Counted from the first letter of the stretch, positions 25,167-34,406 are shown. The stretch is 43,291 bases of DNA from Spirochaetales bacterium (GCA_016929065.1 JAFGJO010000049.1:1-43291); one strand, 5' to 3'. The notes: generated from the letters alone by a model not told the origin. Numbers and translations are program-made.

Positions 25167-25449
25167 CATATTTTATGCCAGGCGAACAACTCCATTTTTT
25201 CTTTGTGAGAACCATTTTTATTCGCGGTATTGGATGCTGCTCCGAATATTTCCACATTCCCGATTCCCCCGTGCCCATACCTTTTCACATAGCACTTGCA
25301 GCTCTCCGGCAATGTCACATCCAGCTCGGTTTCAATTGCGGTTATTGCGCTTTCACAAGCCGGGCCTGATACCAGAAAATGCTCACCCGCTGTTTTGACA
25401 AGCTGTGCAATTGTTTCTTTTCCCTGATCCGGTTTGCCTGCCTGTTCAT
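25130..25449 (-). pseudogene. Frameshifted SMI1/KNR4-type gene after jetD
   Basis: A minus-strand frame encodes ETIAQLVKTAGEHFLVSGPA, then ITAIETELDVTLPES, then KRYGHGGIGNVEIFG. This is the N-terminal half of a SMI1/KNR4 domain as found in many bacterial immunity proteins. An ATG at 25449 overlaps the jetD stop by ATGA, as in coupled genes, but it is in another frame: a one-base shift in the first dozen codons is needed to join them. After VEIFGAAS the sequence loses the family pattern and runs into the convergent aldo/keto reductase. I read it as a former fifth gene of the operon, frameshifted and cut at its 3' end. A sequencing error at the shift cannot be excluded. Confidence 0.5.
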
Positions 25450-26660
25450 CTTGCCCTTCTTTCAGTCCGGGTCAAGGCAGAAAACTGCCCCGGGTATTTC
25501 CGCAGGTCGATGACTTCCTGCTCAATTCCCAGCCCTGTTTCGCGCATTGCCATGCACAATGGCGCAAGAGCGGGAAGGGTTACAGAATCCAGTTTCTTTA
25601 TTGCCTGGGGGGTGATGGAATACCCATGCGGAAGATATTCGCGGTATGTGTCCATGTCCATCAAATACGGCCGGACGCTTCCCCCGGTCACCTCATGTAT
25701 TTTTGAGTAGATGAGAAGCCCGCCGGGATCAAGATCGCCGAAATGGAAAACTGATGCGCCCGCTGTTGTAAACAACGCAAGAAGCGCGCGGTCAGCGGCA
25801 TTCACCTGACCCGATGTGTAGAGAAATCCGTCGAAGCGGTCACGCAGAATGCCGCATGCCAGGTGAAATGTCTCTTTGTTTTCGATAGAGAGGATGCGGG
25901 GTGACGGATGCGGCCATTCGATGCGTGCGACCGTGCTGATTGTGGAAAGAGGAAGTGTCGCAATCCTGCCGCCCAGATCCCATCGCCGTCCGTCAGAAAA
26001 ACAAACTGCACCATCACCGGCGATCGTCGATTCCGGATAGCTTCTTTCGAGGCCGAGCCGGGCGGAAAGCTTTTCCCCCGTGGCGGTCACGCTCAGTTGG
26101 TCGGCCGCCGGGAGGATCTTTTCGATCCGCTTTGAATCCCGAAAAAGCCTGACGCTCAATGCGCGAATGGAATGACCTGATGCCGCTTCCCTCGTGCATG
26201 CCGCGAGACGGAAAACATCGGCGAGTTCTTCGGCTTTCGCGACCGGGAACGGCTCCCTGTTTTCGAGGAGCCGTCGGCAATGGTCTTGCAGAACAGCCAT
26301 CCATTCATCTGCCGTTGTCCCTGCCATGTCGTCAAGAAAGGTGAGCATGCCAATCCGGATCGAATCCGGATGCGGCCGGCCGAGCAGCCCGTAAAGTTTT
26401 TCGCTGTCCAAAAGAAAAAGCGCATCGAGTACATCCCCCTTGCGGTACCGCTTCCACGCAGGCTTCACCACACCGCCTGCTGCAAGCGATTCAACCGATG
26501 CGAGAAACGCTTCCTTGGCCTGCGCGTCCGTAGTAATCTCCGGAAAGTAACGCTCCCAGCCTGAAAATCGGAGCGGACGTCCCTCGCGATAGTGGGCCGA
26601 TGCCGGAAAAGAAGCGGCGAATCGTTCGAGTATGGCCCGCTCATACGGAGATATGGTCAT
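25446..26660 (-). CDS. jetD: Wadjet protein JetD (Toprim-like nuclease)
   Basis: A 404-residue protein of the DUF3322/DUF2220 type. A winged-helix arm region fills the N-terminal half. The C-terminal part is Toprim-like: LSIENKETF (Glu260 and Glu263) and HFGDLDPGGLLIY (Asp309 and Asp311). In Wadjet, JetD nicks or cuts plasmid DNA once JetABC has extruded it. Its start overlaps the jetC stop by four bases. The active-site acids are intact, so the nuclease should work. It is the last intact gene of the operon. Confidence 0.9.
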   Translation of the reverse strand: MTISPYERAILERFAASFPASAHYREGRPLRFSGWERYFPEITTDAQAKEAFLASVESLAAGGVVKPAWKRYRKGDVLDALFLLDSEKLYGLLGRPHPDSIRIGMLTFLDDMAGTTADEWMAVLQDHCRRLLENREPFPVAKAEELADVFRLAACTREAASGHSIRALSVRLFRDSKRIEKILPAADQLSVTATGEKLSARLGLERSYPESTIAGDGAVCFSDGRRWDLGGRIATLPLSTISTVARIEWPHPSPRILSIENKETFHLACGILRDRFDGFLYTSGQVNAADRALLALFTTAGASVFHFGDLDPGGLLIYSKIHEVTGGSVRPYLMDMDTYREYLPHGYSITPQAIKKLDSVTLPALAPLCMAMRETGLGIEQEVIDLRKYPGQFSALTRTERRAR

Positions 26661-29600
26661 TCACGCTCCCTTTTGCCGGTTTCCGCCAGGAGCCTGTAGT
26701 CCCGGATATGGGCCCGGTAATTCTTGCGGATGATAAGGTTGATCCTCTCCATAAAGGGGGCAATTGTTTCGATTTTTTCTGTGGGCACCGCGGTGACTAC
26801 CTGCATACCGAGTTTTTTGAAAAAATCGACCATACGCCCAATGCGGTCGTCATCCATTTTGTTGAAAGCCTCGTCAAAAAGCACGAGCCTGACCGCGTTC
26901 GGTTCGTCCTTGTAGAAACGGTAAAAGGATGCGGCGATCGCGACATAGTAGGGCGTCTGCGTCTCGCCCCCGGATTTTTCGCGCAGTACCCTCGACAGGG
27001 AGGATTCAAGCGGCTTTGCCGTCTGTTCACCCGTAGTATCGGTGTGTTTGATGATGATATCGTAGCGGAAATACTTGCGGTAATCGCAGAGCTCACGTAC
27101 TTCCTCTGACTGAAGGTCGTTTTCCAGTATCGATTCGAAGAGGGATTCGATGGATCGCTTTCTGTCGTCGGATGAGAGCCCCGCGAAAAGCGGACCGGAC
27201 AAATCCTCGATCTGCGCCGCTTCCCTGATCGCGTCAAGCAGCCGTTTTTTTTCCGGCTGGGCTTCCATGTGAAACCGGTACATATCCTTTCCGAAAGGGA
27301 TGTCCCTGAGCGTGTGGTTAAGTTCGGAAAAGTTTTCTCTCGCGTCCGTAAGGTATTCGTTGAGCCTGGAGACAAAATGCTCACGGAACTGCTGCTCTGC
27401 TTCCCGGCGGGCTTTCTCTATTTTCTCCCTGTACGCGGGGAGCTGTGTGTCGCGATACGTCTCAAGGGTCTGGATAAATGGTTCGGAATCATCGCTGTCT
27501 TCCTGCATGTAGGTGTGATTACGGAGGTTATAGGCATGCTTGTCCTTGTGATTTTCCCCGCGTTCCTTCTGGAGTTTTGTCTCCAGGCCTTTCATGGAAG
27601 CGTCATAGTTTGTCTGTATTTGCGTGAGCGCGGAAAGTGAGCGGTCATTTTTTGTACGTTCTGCATAATACGATTCAAATTGATCCGCAAGCTCCTTGTG
27701 CGATGCGACAAAGGTATGGAGGCTCTCTGCAAGGAACCTGCTCTCCTCCTCCAGTCCCAGCGCTGCGTCCCTCAAATTCCGCAATGCCACGGTCCGTTCG
27801 CCATATTCCTGGTAGAGCTTCTGGGTCTCTATTCTGAGCTCTTCAAGCGCGGCCTCGATGTTCGTAATTTGCTTCTCAAGTTCCTTAAACTTGCTCGTAT
27901 CGATTGCGGCGAGTTTGTTGCCGATGGCCTGAAGTTCTGATTCGAGCCGCTCTGCATTTTCGAATGCTGTGGACAACTCTTTCATCTCGAAAAGAGCCGC
28001 ATACACGTTTCGCAGGACTGTCTCCTGCTGCGTCTCCTCTTTAAGCCGTGATTCAACCGAGGCGAGTTCTTTTTCCGCGAGTTCGATCAGGGTCGCGAGA
28101 TCAGCAAGTCTTTTCTCCTTCGCCTGCTTGCCGATGTACCACCGCGAGTATATTTCTTCCTTGATCCGGGACGCGGTATACCCCGAGTACCTCATGCACT
28201 CGCGCGTGACTGCCCGCTCATGCTCACGCAGGGTATCGAGTCCGGCCATCATCACCTCTCCCAGCAGGTATGCCGCGTACCTGCGCGCAAGCGGGGAGTC
28301 GGCCTCGATAATTTCTGCGAGGGAGCCCGGCCTGATCCTGGATTCAAGCATGCGCGCGAGATCGGGGAGTCCCACACCGGCGATGCGTTTCGGGAGATTG
28401 TTGTAGACAGAGAGGGCCTCCGGGAAGTCGCTTTCCGCGACGAGCACATTGAAGCGCTGCGTGTTCAGCCAGCCCTCAACCGCGTTCTGCCATGACGGGT
28501 CTTTTACCTCGATTCTGTCCGCGAATATCCACGCCTCGATCGACTTTTTCCGCAATGCGTGAAGAAGCTCTATGGTACTCTCCGGGTAGCGAAGGATTCC
28601 CCTGCGGAGGTCTTTTTCTTCAGCCGCGAGGTCGGTGAGCCTCTGTCGGGTTTCCCCGCGTTCACGTTCGAATCCGAGCATTCTCCGGAGGTTTTCTTCC
28701 TTCTCTTTTTCGATCCGCGCGGTTTCTGCTTCGATGGAATCGTCAATGCCCCGCCCCAGAAGAGTCTCGCTCTGGGTTTTAAGAAGCCGGAATCTTTCCA
28801 TACGCTCATGCTCCTTTCCGAGCGTGAACTGAATCTCCTGTTGTTGATCCAAAAGCCTCTTGTAAAGGATGTGTGTGTCATTTTTGTTCAGGGCGAGCTT
28901 TGCGTCATCGAGCTGGCCGGAAAGCCGTTGCCGGAGCTGTTCGTTGTAGTCCCGGAGGCCGTCGATACGGGAAATCTCCCGTTCCGCGTCAGCCTGCATG
29001 CATGCGTTTTGGGAAATCTTTTTTGTGTTAATTTCAAGATTGATTCTGTGCCGAAGATACTCCTGAAGCGTGATCTGGAGAATGTACTGGTCGATCATTA
29101 CCTGGCGCCCGGCAATCCGCTTCAGGTGCGTTATCTTTTCCTCGATGGAGAGGGCTTCCCGCTCGGCTTCCTTGTAATTAAGAAGGTTCTCTTTCATCGC
29201 AGTGATGTCGACCTGCCGCTCCTCGAGAATGTAGTCGCAGACAAACCGGTCTACCGACGTAAAGGGAGTGAACGACACAGACCGGACCAATGCCGCGAAG
29301 TACGGGTTAAAATCGGTGTTGCGCCGGTGCACCTTGAGCAGAGTGGTGAGACGCGATGCGTATTCCCTCTTTGTGGAGCAGACGATGCCGCCAGAAGCCT
29401 TTACCTTCTCCCGGAAGCTGGACGGTGTGAGCAGGGAATCCTTGTCCGTAAAAACAAGATCATCGAGCGTTCCATGATCAAGTATCCAGAGGGATTCATT
29501 CACCTCGCCCTGTGCGTCTGCTTCAACCATGATCCCGGAAAGGAACCGGTTTTCATCATCATCGAATTCAAGGACGACATGGGTGCGGGATTGATTGCGG

Positions 29601-29854
29601 TAGTAATCAAGCTCGGTCGCGCCGATTTTGCACCGGCAGTAGCTCTCCAGCGTCCGGTTCGTCCTGTTCTGGGTTGCTGCCGCATTAAACTGAAGCCTGC
29701 GGATGTCGGCGACGAGGGCGTACTGGATTGCATCGATAATCGTGGACTTTCCGCTCCCATTATCTCCGGCCAGGAGCGTTGTCTCGCTGAGTTCGAGCGT
29801 CGCATCGTGAAAAAAGTGCCAGTTGATAAGGCGGGTCCGGCGAAGAAGAAGCAT
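26657..29854 (-). CDS. jetC: Wadjet protein JetC (SMC/MukB-like ATPase)
   Basis: A 1065-residue SMC-like ATPase. Walker A is GDNGSGKST (30-38), the ABC signature region KSGGETQTP lies near 960, and Walker B with the catalytic Glu is LVLFDEAFNKMD (990-1001). Long coiled coils span about 220-420 and 560-800, with a hinge between them near 440-560. It loads with JetA and JetB and extrudes DNA loops to recognise closed circular plasmids. The gene starts 6 nt after jetB and overlaps jetD. Local base composition is clearly GC-richer than that of the flanking genes, as judged by eye. All ATPase motifs are intact. Confidence 0.93.
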   Translation of the reverse strand: MLLLRRTRLINWHFFHDATLELSETTLLAGDNGSGKSTIIDAIQYALVADIRRLQFNAAATQNRTNRTLESYCRCKIGATELDYYRNQSRTHVVLEFDDDENRFLSGIMVEADAQGEVNESLWILDHGTLDDLVFTDKDSLLTPSSFREKVKASGGIVCSTKREYASRLTTLLKVHRRNTDFNPYFAALVRSVSFTPFTSVDRFVCDYILEERQVDITAMKENLLNYKEAEREALSIEEKITHLKRIAGRQVMIDQYILQITLQEYLRHRINLEINTKKISQNACMQADAEREISRIDGLRDYNEQLRQRLSGQLDDAKLALNKNDTHILYKRLLDQQQEIQFTLGKEHERMERFRLLKTQSETLLGRGIDDSIEAETARIEKEKEENLRRMLGFERERGETRQRLTDLAAEEKDLRRGILRYPESTIELLHALRKKSIEAWIFADRIEVKDPSWQNAVEGWLNTQRFNVLVAESDFPEALSVYNNLPKRIAGVGLPDLARMLESRIRPGSLAEIIEADSPLARRYAAYLLGEVMMAGLDTLREHERAVTRECMRYSGYTASRIKEEIYSRWYIGKQAKEKRLADLATLIELAEKELASVESRLKEETQQETVLRNVYAALFEMKELSTAFENAERLESELQAIGNKLAAIDTSKFKELEKQITNIEAALEELRIETQKLYQEYGERTVALRNLRDAALGLEEESRFLAESLHTFVASHKELADQFESYYAERTKNDRSLSALTQIQTNYDASMKGLETKLQKERGENHKDKHAYNLRNHTYMQEDSDDSEPFIQTLETYRDTQLPAYREKIEKARREAEQQFREHFVSRLNEYLTDARENFSELNHTLRDIPFGKDMYRFHMEAQPEKKRLLDAIREAAQIEDLSGPLFAGLSSDDRKRSIESLFESILENDLQSEEVRELCDYRKYFRYDIIIKHTDTTGEQTAKPLESSLSRVLREKSGGETQTPYYVAIAASFYRFYKDEPNAVRLVLFDEAFNKMDDDRIGRMVDFFKKLGMQVVTAVPTEKIETIAPFMERINLIIRKNYRAHIRDYRLLAETGKRERE

Positions 29855-29860
29855 GACGTG

Positions 29861-30514
29861 TTACCCCCTCTCCGGTTCAGAAAAAATATCCGGATCGGTG
29901 TCTTCATCGATATTTTCCGTTTCTTCGTAAGTATCCGCCGCAGCTGATTTAAGCTTTTTCAGCCGATCGTGGGCTTCGTCAATCGATTCACCGTCCAGGG
30001 CGAAGACAATCGACGGATACAGGATGATAAGCGAATCGGGATCGGTCTCCTCGCCCTTGATCGCAATCAGGCGAAGGGTCCGGAATCTCCGCAGCATGTT
30101 CACAAACCGGGTTTTTCCGGGCGCGCGGTCCGAAAGCACGCGGTATCTGTCCTGGAGTTCGGATTGCAGCACTGTCCGTTCGCGAGCAAGCGATATCTCC
30201 AGCCGCTTTTCCTCGTAGAGCACGCGTACTACCAAAAGCCCGATCGTTTCCTCAAGGTTGAGCGAAAACCGGGCAATGCCGGGTCCTTTGATTGCGATTA
30301 CGCCCAGCGATTCGTCCTTTCGGAGCGACCAGCCTGAGAGTCCCAGGTAGGTATCGAACGCCTCCTCGTGGGAGAGGATGAAACGATAGAGGGGTTTGTC
30401 CCGGTCGAGCATGTCAAGAATGAAGCCTCCCGAAATAAGGGTATTGACTCCGCGGGCGAAAAGCTCCTGTTCACGCTCGGAAAAGTGTTCGAATACAGAC
30501 CAGTCGCCGATCAT
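29861..30514 (-). CDS. jetB: Wadjet protein JetB (MukE-like, DUF4194-type)
   Basis: A 217-residue winged-helix protein corresponding to the MukE/kite subunit. It contains LFARGVNTLISGGFILDMLD, a central strand-rich LGLSGWSLRKDESLGVIAIKG and FVNMLRRFRTLRLI. The acidic C-terminus (AADTYEETENIDEDTDPDIF) is typical. The start is ATG 30514, overlapping the jetA stop by ATGA; the longer frame upstream reads through jetA and is spurious. It should bridge JetA and JetC. Confidence 0.82.
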   Translation of the reverse strand: MIGDWSVFEHFSEREQELFARGVNTLISGGFILDMLDRDKPLYRFILSHEEAFDTYLGLSGWSLRKDESLGVIAIKGPGIARFSLNLEETIGLLVVRVLYEEKRLEISLARERTVLQSELQDRYRVLSDRAPGKTRFVNMLRRFRTLRLIAIKGEETDPDSLIILYPSIVFALDGESIDEAHDRLKKLKSAAADTYEETENIDEDTDPDIFSEPERG

Positions 30515-31968
30515 CCTGTGCTCCTCATAAAAGAATGCTCCCTGAAAACAAACCGCCCCTTGCGCACTGATTTTTTTCCCCACTCCACGCGGAAGGGGAA
30601 ACCGGGTTGCCGCCCCTCTGCGTAGGCAGCCGCATAGAGAAGGCGCACGAACGACGGGGTGTCGGCCACCATATCCTCTGCCCTGGCGCGGGTACCGTCC
30701 TGCCCGCATGCCGTATTCAGGAATTCCGTTATCTTGGCCGGGTTGAGCTGGTTTTTGATGCGGAGCACAAGCTCGGTCTCCAAAAGCTCGATCTCAAAGG
30801 CGTTGTCAACGGGAGCGGGTATCTTCACATCTTCTTCACGGGTGTGCCTTCGGATGTAAAGCGATTCACGGGCCAAAAAACCCGTACCCGGAATGTGATG
30901 TCTCACTTCCGGGCAATATTGTCCGCCATTACCCGAAACGATCGCCTGGATAATCCGGCCGATCTTGCCCTGGAGTGAGCTGTCCGCGTAAAGCCGGGCC
31001 TTGATTTTTTCCGTGGAAATGCGCGAATATTGCCTGTTTTTATCGTCGATCTCCTCGAGCATGGGATCGATGGATTTGAGGTCGTCCCGGATTTCCTTGA
31101 GGATATCGATGATCTCTTTTTTTGCCTCTACCCCCGATCTGTTTCTGATCACGGCGAGCTTGACCGCGGCCCTGGACAGCCATTCGTCATTCTGCAGAAA
31201 CTCATTAATCTTCCGGTTAACGAGGGGACGGTACTTGGAAAGGTTGTCGGATGTCTTCAGCCGGTTATACGCCTTGTCCACGATCTCCCGCATGTAAATA
31301 TCGTAGTGAAAGTGAAGGATATCCTTCACTTCTGTTTTCGCATCAAATATTTTCTGTACATGCGTCTTGATGTTCTGGCTCAGGATCTTCAGCGAATCGA
31401 TGAGCAGGCGCGTGTGGTTGCGCGCATTCAGGACCGCATGGTGTCCGTTTTCCGCGGCGGAATCCGAGCACAAAGAGGAGTACACACCGATGATGTGGCT
31501 CTCGTATTCTACCTGTGTGCCCCTGGTCACCTCGTGAAGGGCGATATAAAAGTGCTTCGCCCACACGGGCATGTTGATTACCTGGGTAAAATCGGCGAGC
31601 ACCTCCTCGCTCATCCACCCGTACCAAACCAGGCGCCTCAGAAAAAAAGAGGCCAGTCCTCGGGGCGATCCGGTCTGTTCCAATGCGCTTTCAGCGGGAC
31701 CTGTATCCGCCCGGTCTTCTCCTGCACGGCTTGCGGACGGCTCCTTGTTTACCGGTTCCCCCTCGTCTTCCTCGTCAATGACAGGAACCGCGTTTCCCAG
31801 CCCCTCGAAATACCGCTCGAAGGAAGAGACAACAAACGCCCGTTCGACACCGCTGTGGAATTCGAGAAAAAGCTCATAATAGCAAATAAGAAGCGCTGCA
31901 AAATGCTCCTTGTTCTTGTAGGACAGGGGAATAAAAAAATTGTCTGGCAGTTCTCTGAAAGGATTCAT
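30511..31968 (-). CDS. jetA: Wadjet protein JetA (MukF-like kleisin)
   Basis: A 485-residue kleisin-type subunit. The N-terminus MNPFRELPDNFFIPLSYKNK is typical of the JetA/DUF5716 group rather than the DUF3375 JetA of type I systems, as I remember them, so this is probably a type II or III Wadjet. Conserved-looking stretches are DFTQVINMPVWAKHFYIALHE and a helical bundle rich in Ile/Lys. I chose ATG 31968; a longer frame upstream is not conserved and covers the promoter. No Shine-Dalgarno is present, but two inverted repeats and a promoter lie directly upstream. Confidence 0.85.
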   Translation of the reverse strand: MNPFRELPDNFFIPLSYKNKEHFAALLICYYELFLEFHSGVERAFVVSSFERYFEGLGNAVPVIDEEDEGEPVNKEPSASRAGEDRADTGPAESALEQTGSPRGLASFFLRRLVWYGWMSEEVLADFTQVINMPVWAKHFYIALHEVTRGTQVEYESHIIGVYSSLCSDSAAENGHHAVLNARNHTRLLIDSLKILSQNIKTHVQKIFDAKTEVKDILHFHYDIYMREIVDKAYNRLKTSDNLSKYRPLVNRKINEFLQNDEWLSRAAVKLAVIRNRSGVEAKKEIIDILKEIRDDLKSIDPMLEEIDDKNRQYSRISTEKIKARLYADSSLQGKIGRIIQAIVSGNGGQYCPEVRHHIPGTGFLARESLYIRRHTREEDVKIPAPVDNAFEIELLETELVLRIKNQLNPAKITEFLNTACGQDGTRARAEDMVADTPSFVRLLYAAAYAEGRQPGFPFRVEWGKKSVRKGRFVFREHSFMRSTG

Positions 31969-32015
31969 CGTATCTACTGGATACGATTGTACAATCGATC
32001 TGGATGTTTTGGCAA
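31969..32015 (-). promoter_or_regulatory. Wadjet operon promoter with two adjacent inverted repeats
   Basis: On the minus strand, TTGCCA (32015-32010), 18 bp and TACAAT (31991-31986) make a promoter. A perfect 14-bp palindrome, CGATTGTACAATCG (31997-31984), covers the -10. Next to it, CGTATC-CAGTA-GATACG (31985-31969) runs to the base before the jetA ATG. The leader would be about 11 nt. The rest of the 345-base gap up to the peptidase gene holds no gene. Confidence 0.55.
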
Positions 32016-32313
32016 GCGGTGTTTTAGCACCCAGGGCCAACGGGTTTTTAAAAAAATGACGGGAACAACTGCACATTTTTATTTTCATCTGGCAGCTCCG
32101 CCGGCACATTGCAGTGGGTGTGCGGGTTTTTCATCTTCAAGCAACGCAGGATGAATCTCAAAATGAAAGTGAAGGGAAAGAGTGTTTTTAATAAGAAACA
32201 GTCTTGTTAAGCTGAGCCCTTCTCATCTGCAAAAAATTGTTATATAATTATCTTCAGATTGAAGGAAATACTTCTTGTTGAGGAAAATTTAAATTCAGTT
32301 TTTTGAGAAGTGT

Positions 32314-33117
32314 ATGAAATTATCCAATATCAACAAAACGATGAACATAAACCCAGCACCAATTTTCGTACGGATAATTACGGTTTATTTTTTTATTCTC
32401 TGTTCTGTCATTTACCTTTATCCCGTGAATCCGGAAATACTTCCGCTGTTAAAAACCTCCTGGAAACAGAGAGACGGCTATGCCCGTTTTACGCCTGATA
32501 ACCAGCGTCTCGGCTGTTGGTCAGTTGCGCTGGCGCAGATCCTCTTCTATCATGGTCTGGTTCCGGCCGGTTCTACATCCTATCAGGGCACTCATTATGA
32601 TGTCTCAGCGGATTTTGATCATCCTCCCGTAAAGATCGATGCCATTACCGCCAAGATTGATTCTGATACACCCGAAAAATCCGCGATTGAAACGGCACGG
32701 TTTCTCTATTATGTATCCCTGATTACCGGTAAGGATTTTGGAACCGGAGGATACATCGGTAATACAGATGTCCGGCGGGCCCGTCTGGAAAAACATTTTC
32801 CGGTGAAGACAAGCAGAATACGGTATCCGGAAAGTTCAAAGGATCAAATCATCGCATTCATTACCGGTGAACTTGCCGAAAAAAGACCGCTGCTTATATA
32901 TATAACGGGAAGCACTGTGGGTGAAGAGGGAAAAAGCCATGCTCTGGTGATAGACGGGTTGAGGAATTCCGAATCGGGTGTTGAAGTACATCTTAATTTC
33001 GGATGGGAAGGAGTTTCGGACGGGTGGTTCACATTGTTTCAGCCCATTCAAACGAAGTACGGATTATATGACAAACCGGATCTCTGGATCATGAAAATAA
33101 TAACGTTGAAGAAATGA
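32314..33117 (+). CDS. C10-type (streptopain-like) cysteine peptidase
   Basis: The 267-residue protein has an N-terminal membrane/signal segment (IFVRIITVYFFILCSVIYLYPV) and a papain-fold catalytic domain. The nucleophile is Cys68 in RLGCWSVALAQILFYHG, the catalytic His is His209 in KSHALVIDG, and VHLNFGWEGVSDGWF (Asn/Trp block) follows; this pattern is that of SpeB/streptopain. The usual long C10 propeptide is nearly absent, with only about 25 residues between the signal and the catalytic domain. Substrate unknown; secretion is inferred. GAGAAG lies just before the ATG. It is divergent from the Wadjet operon. Confidence 0.75.
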   Translation: MKLSNINKTMNINPAPIFVRIITVYFFILCSVIYLYPVNPEILPLLKTSWKQRDGYARFTPDNQRLGCWSVALAQILFYHGLVPAGSTSYQGTHYDVSADFDHPPVKIDAITAKIDSDTPEKSAIETARFLYYVSLITGKDFGTGGYIGNTDVRRARLEKHFPVKTSRIRYPESSKDQIIAFITGELAEKRPLLIYITGSTVGEEGKSHALVIDGLRNSESGVEVHLNFGWEGVSDGWFTLFQPIQTKYGLYDKPDLWIMKIITLKK

Positions 33118-33195
33118 CAGGAAAAGTTATAAAGGTTTATAATATCACCCTGTAACAGCATTTTCAATCCGATTATCTTGAATTGTACCCAAAAG

Positions 33196-33233
33196 AGCAG
33201 ATGTTTTCCCTTCAGCTCATGAAAAGATCTGCT
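33196..33233. terminator. Hairpin between peptidase and desaturase genes
   Basis: Arms AGCAGAT/ATCTGCT, extended inward by TTTTC/GAAAA after one mismatch, with a 12-nt loop. It lies between convergent genes; there is no T-run on the plus strand, so its role as terminator is uncertain. Confidence 0.45.
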
Positions 33234-33284
33234 TAAATGTAATACAAATATCCAACGGATCAAGTTTCTCAATTCATGCGAAGT

Positions 33285-34406
33285 TTACGCAGAGCCCTGC
33301 CGGGTGGCGGTTTTCCGGGGATTTTTTCTTCCCATAATACGCAGCCACCGGTAGTGGGAAGCGATCGCAGCCCAGCCTGAAGAATGTTCCTTATACTCTA
33401 TTTTGAAATCCCGACAGGCTTTCCGGACGATTTTTGAAAGCGCGGGATAATTGATATGACAGATCGTGGGGAACAGATGGTGTTCCTTGTGAAAATTCAA
33501 TCCTCCCGAAAACCAGGTGAGCACAGGGTTTCGTGTTGCGAAATTCAGGGTGACATTTGCCTGATGGTTTGCCCATGCAGTTTTCATGCTCCGGCTCTCT
33601 TTTTCCGGCAGGGGGAACCCTGAATTTTCAACACAATGCGGGAGTTGGAAAATAATGCTCATCAGAATTCCCATTTCCACCACAATGATGGTGTAACAAA
33701 ACAGCACCGGAATGATCGGGCGAAAAAACAGCGGAATCCCGAAAGCAATTGTGATGAATGCCAGTTTGCCAAGAATCAAAATTACCAAATCCCGGCCTTT
33801 TGGACGCGGTATCCGGTGGACACCTATTTTCCCGGTAATGATTGATTTAAAATCATCAAACATATGCCACTTTAAAACCAGTAATCCATAAAGAATCCAT
33901 AAATAAAAATGCTGCCAGCGGAAAAACTTTCGCCGTTTTTGATGCGGGGACAGTCTTCCCATACCGCCGAGATCAATATCCATATCATATCCGGTTATAT
34001 TAACGTACCGGTGGTGGAAGATCACATGCTTCCATTTCCATATGTAGGAACTGCCGCCGATCAGGTCCATGGTCATTGCCATAATTTTGTTGATCCACAT
34101 ATGCCTGGAATATGCATTATGCGATGCATCATGCTGGATAGCAAATCCAATGCCCGCAACAACGAACCCGAGTGCCATCGAAAGAGTGATTGCCTGCCAC
34201 ATATGCACAGCATAAAATACCAATAAAATATAAACACCGGTGAATAGTGCAAGAATGATACAGGTTTTTAAATACATTAATGGATTGTCTTTGGAAGAAC
34301 GTCCTGAATCTTTGAAATACTGGTCGACTCTGTGAAGCAGCTCAGTCTGAAATTTTTTGTCTCCATTAAATTTTACCTTGATTCCATAAAAAGGATTATC
34401 TGCCAT
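33285..34406 (-). CDS. Membrane fatty acid desaturase
   Basis: A 373-residue di-iron desaturase. The three histidine boxes are HDASH (92-96), HVIFHH (127-132) and HKEHH (306-310), and the last His-x-x-His-His form is that of front-end/acyl-lipid desaturases. Hydrophobic pairs at about 50-90 and 200-250 place the active site on the cytoplasmic side. The enzyme adds a double bond to a membrane acyl chain using O2 and an electron donor, which suggests that the host meets oxygen at times. No fused cytochrome b5 is present. GGAAAG precedes the ATG. It stands alone. Confidence 0.92.
   Translation of the reverse strand: MADNPFYGIKVKFNGDKKFQTELLHRVDQYFKDSGRSSKDNPLMYLKTCIILALFTGVYILLVFYAVHMWQAITLSMALGFVVAGIGFAIQHDASHNAYSRHMWINKIMAMTMDLIGGSSYIWKWKHVIFHHRYVNITGYDMDIDLGGMGRLSPHQKRRKFFRWQHFYLWILYGLLVLKWHMFDDFKSIITGKIGVHRIPRPKGRDLVILILGKLAFITIAFGIPLFFRPIIPVLFCYTIIVVEMGILMSIIFQLPHCVENSGFPLPEKESRSMKTAWANHQANVTLNFATRNPVLTWFSGGLNFHKEHHLFPTICHINYPALSKIVRKACRDFKIEYKEHSSGWAAIASHYRWLRIMGRKNPRKTATRQGSA

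Noticed and set aside
25447-25449. Programmed -1 frameshift joining the ATG to the SMI1/KNR4 frame
   Set aside because: No X-XXY-YYZ slippery heptamer in the right phase was found; decay or a sequencing error is simpler.
28559-29947. Long plus-strand frame (462 codons) opposite jetC
   Set aside because: It lies antisense to the conserved SMC-like gene, has no domain I recognise, and is explained by the GC-rich third positions of jetC.
31969-32109. Longer jetA start adding 47 residues
   Set aside because: The extension covers the promoter and palindrome, is Cys/Lys/Ser-rich without conservation, and the family begins at MNPFRELPDNFF.
31030-32154. Plus-strand frame of 374 codons opposite jetA
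   Set aside because: Antisense shadow of jetA with no motif or ribosome site.
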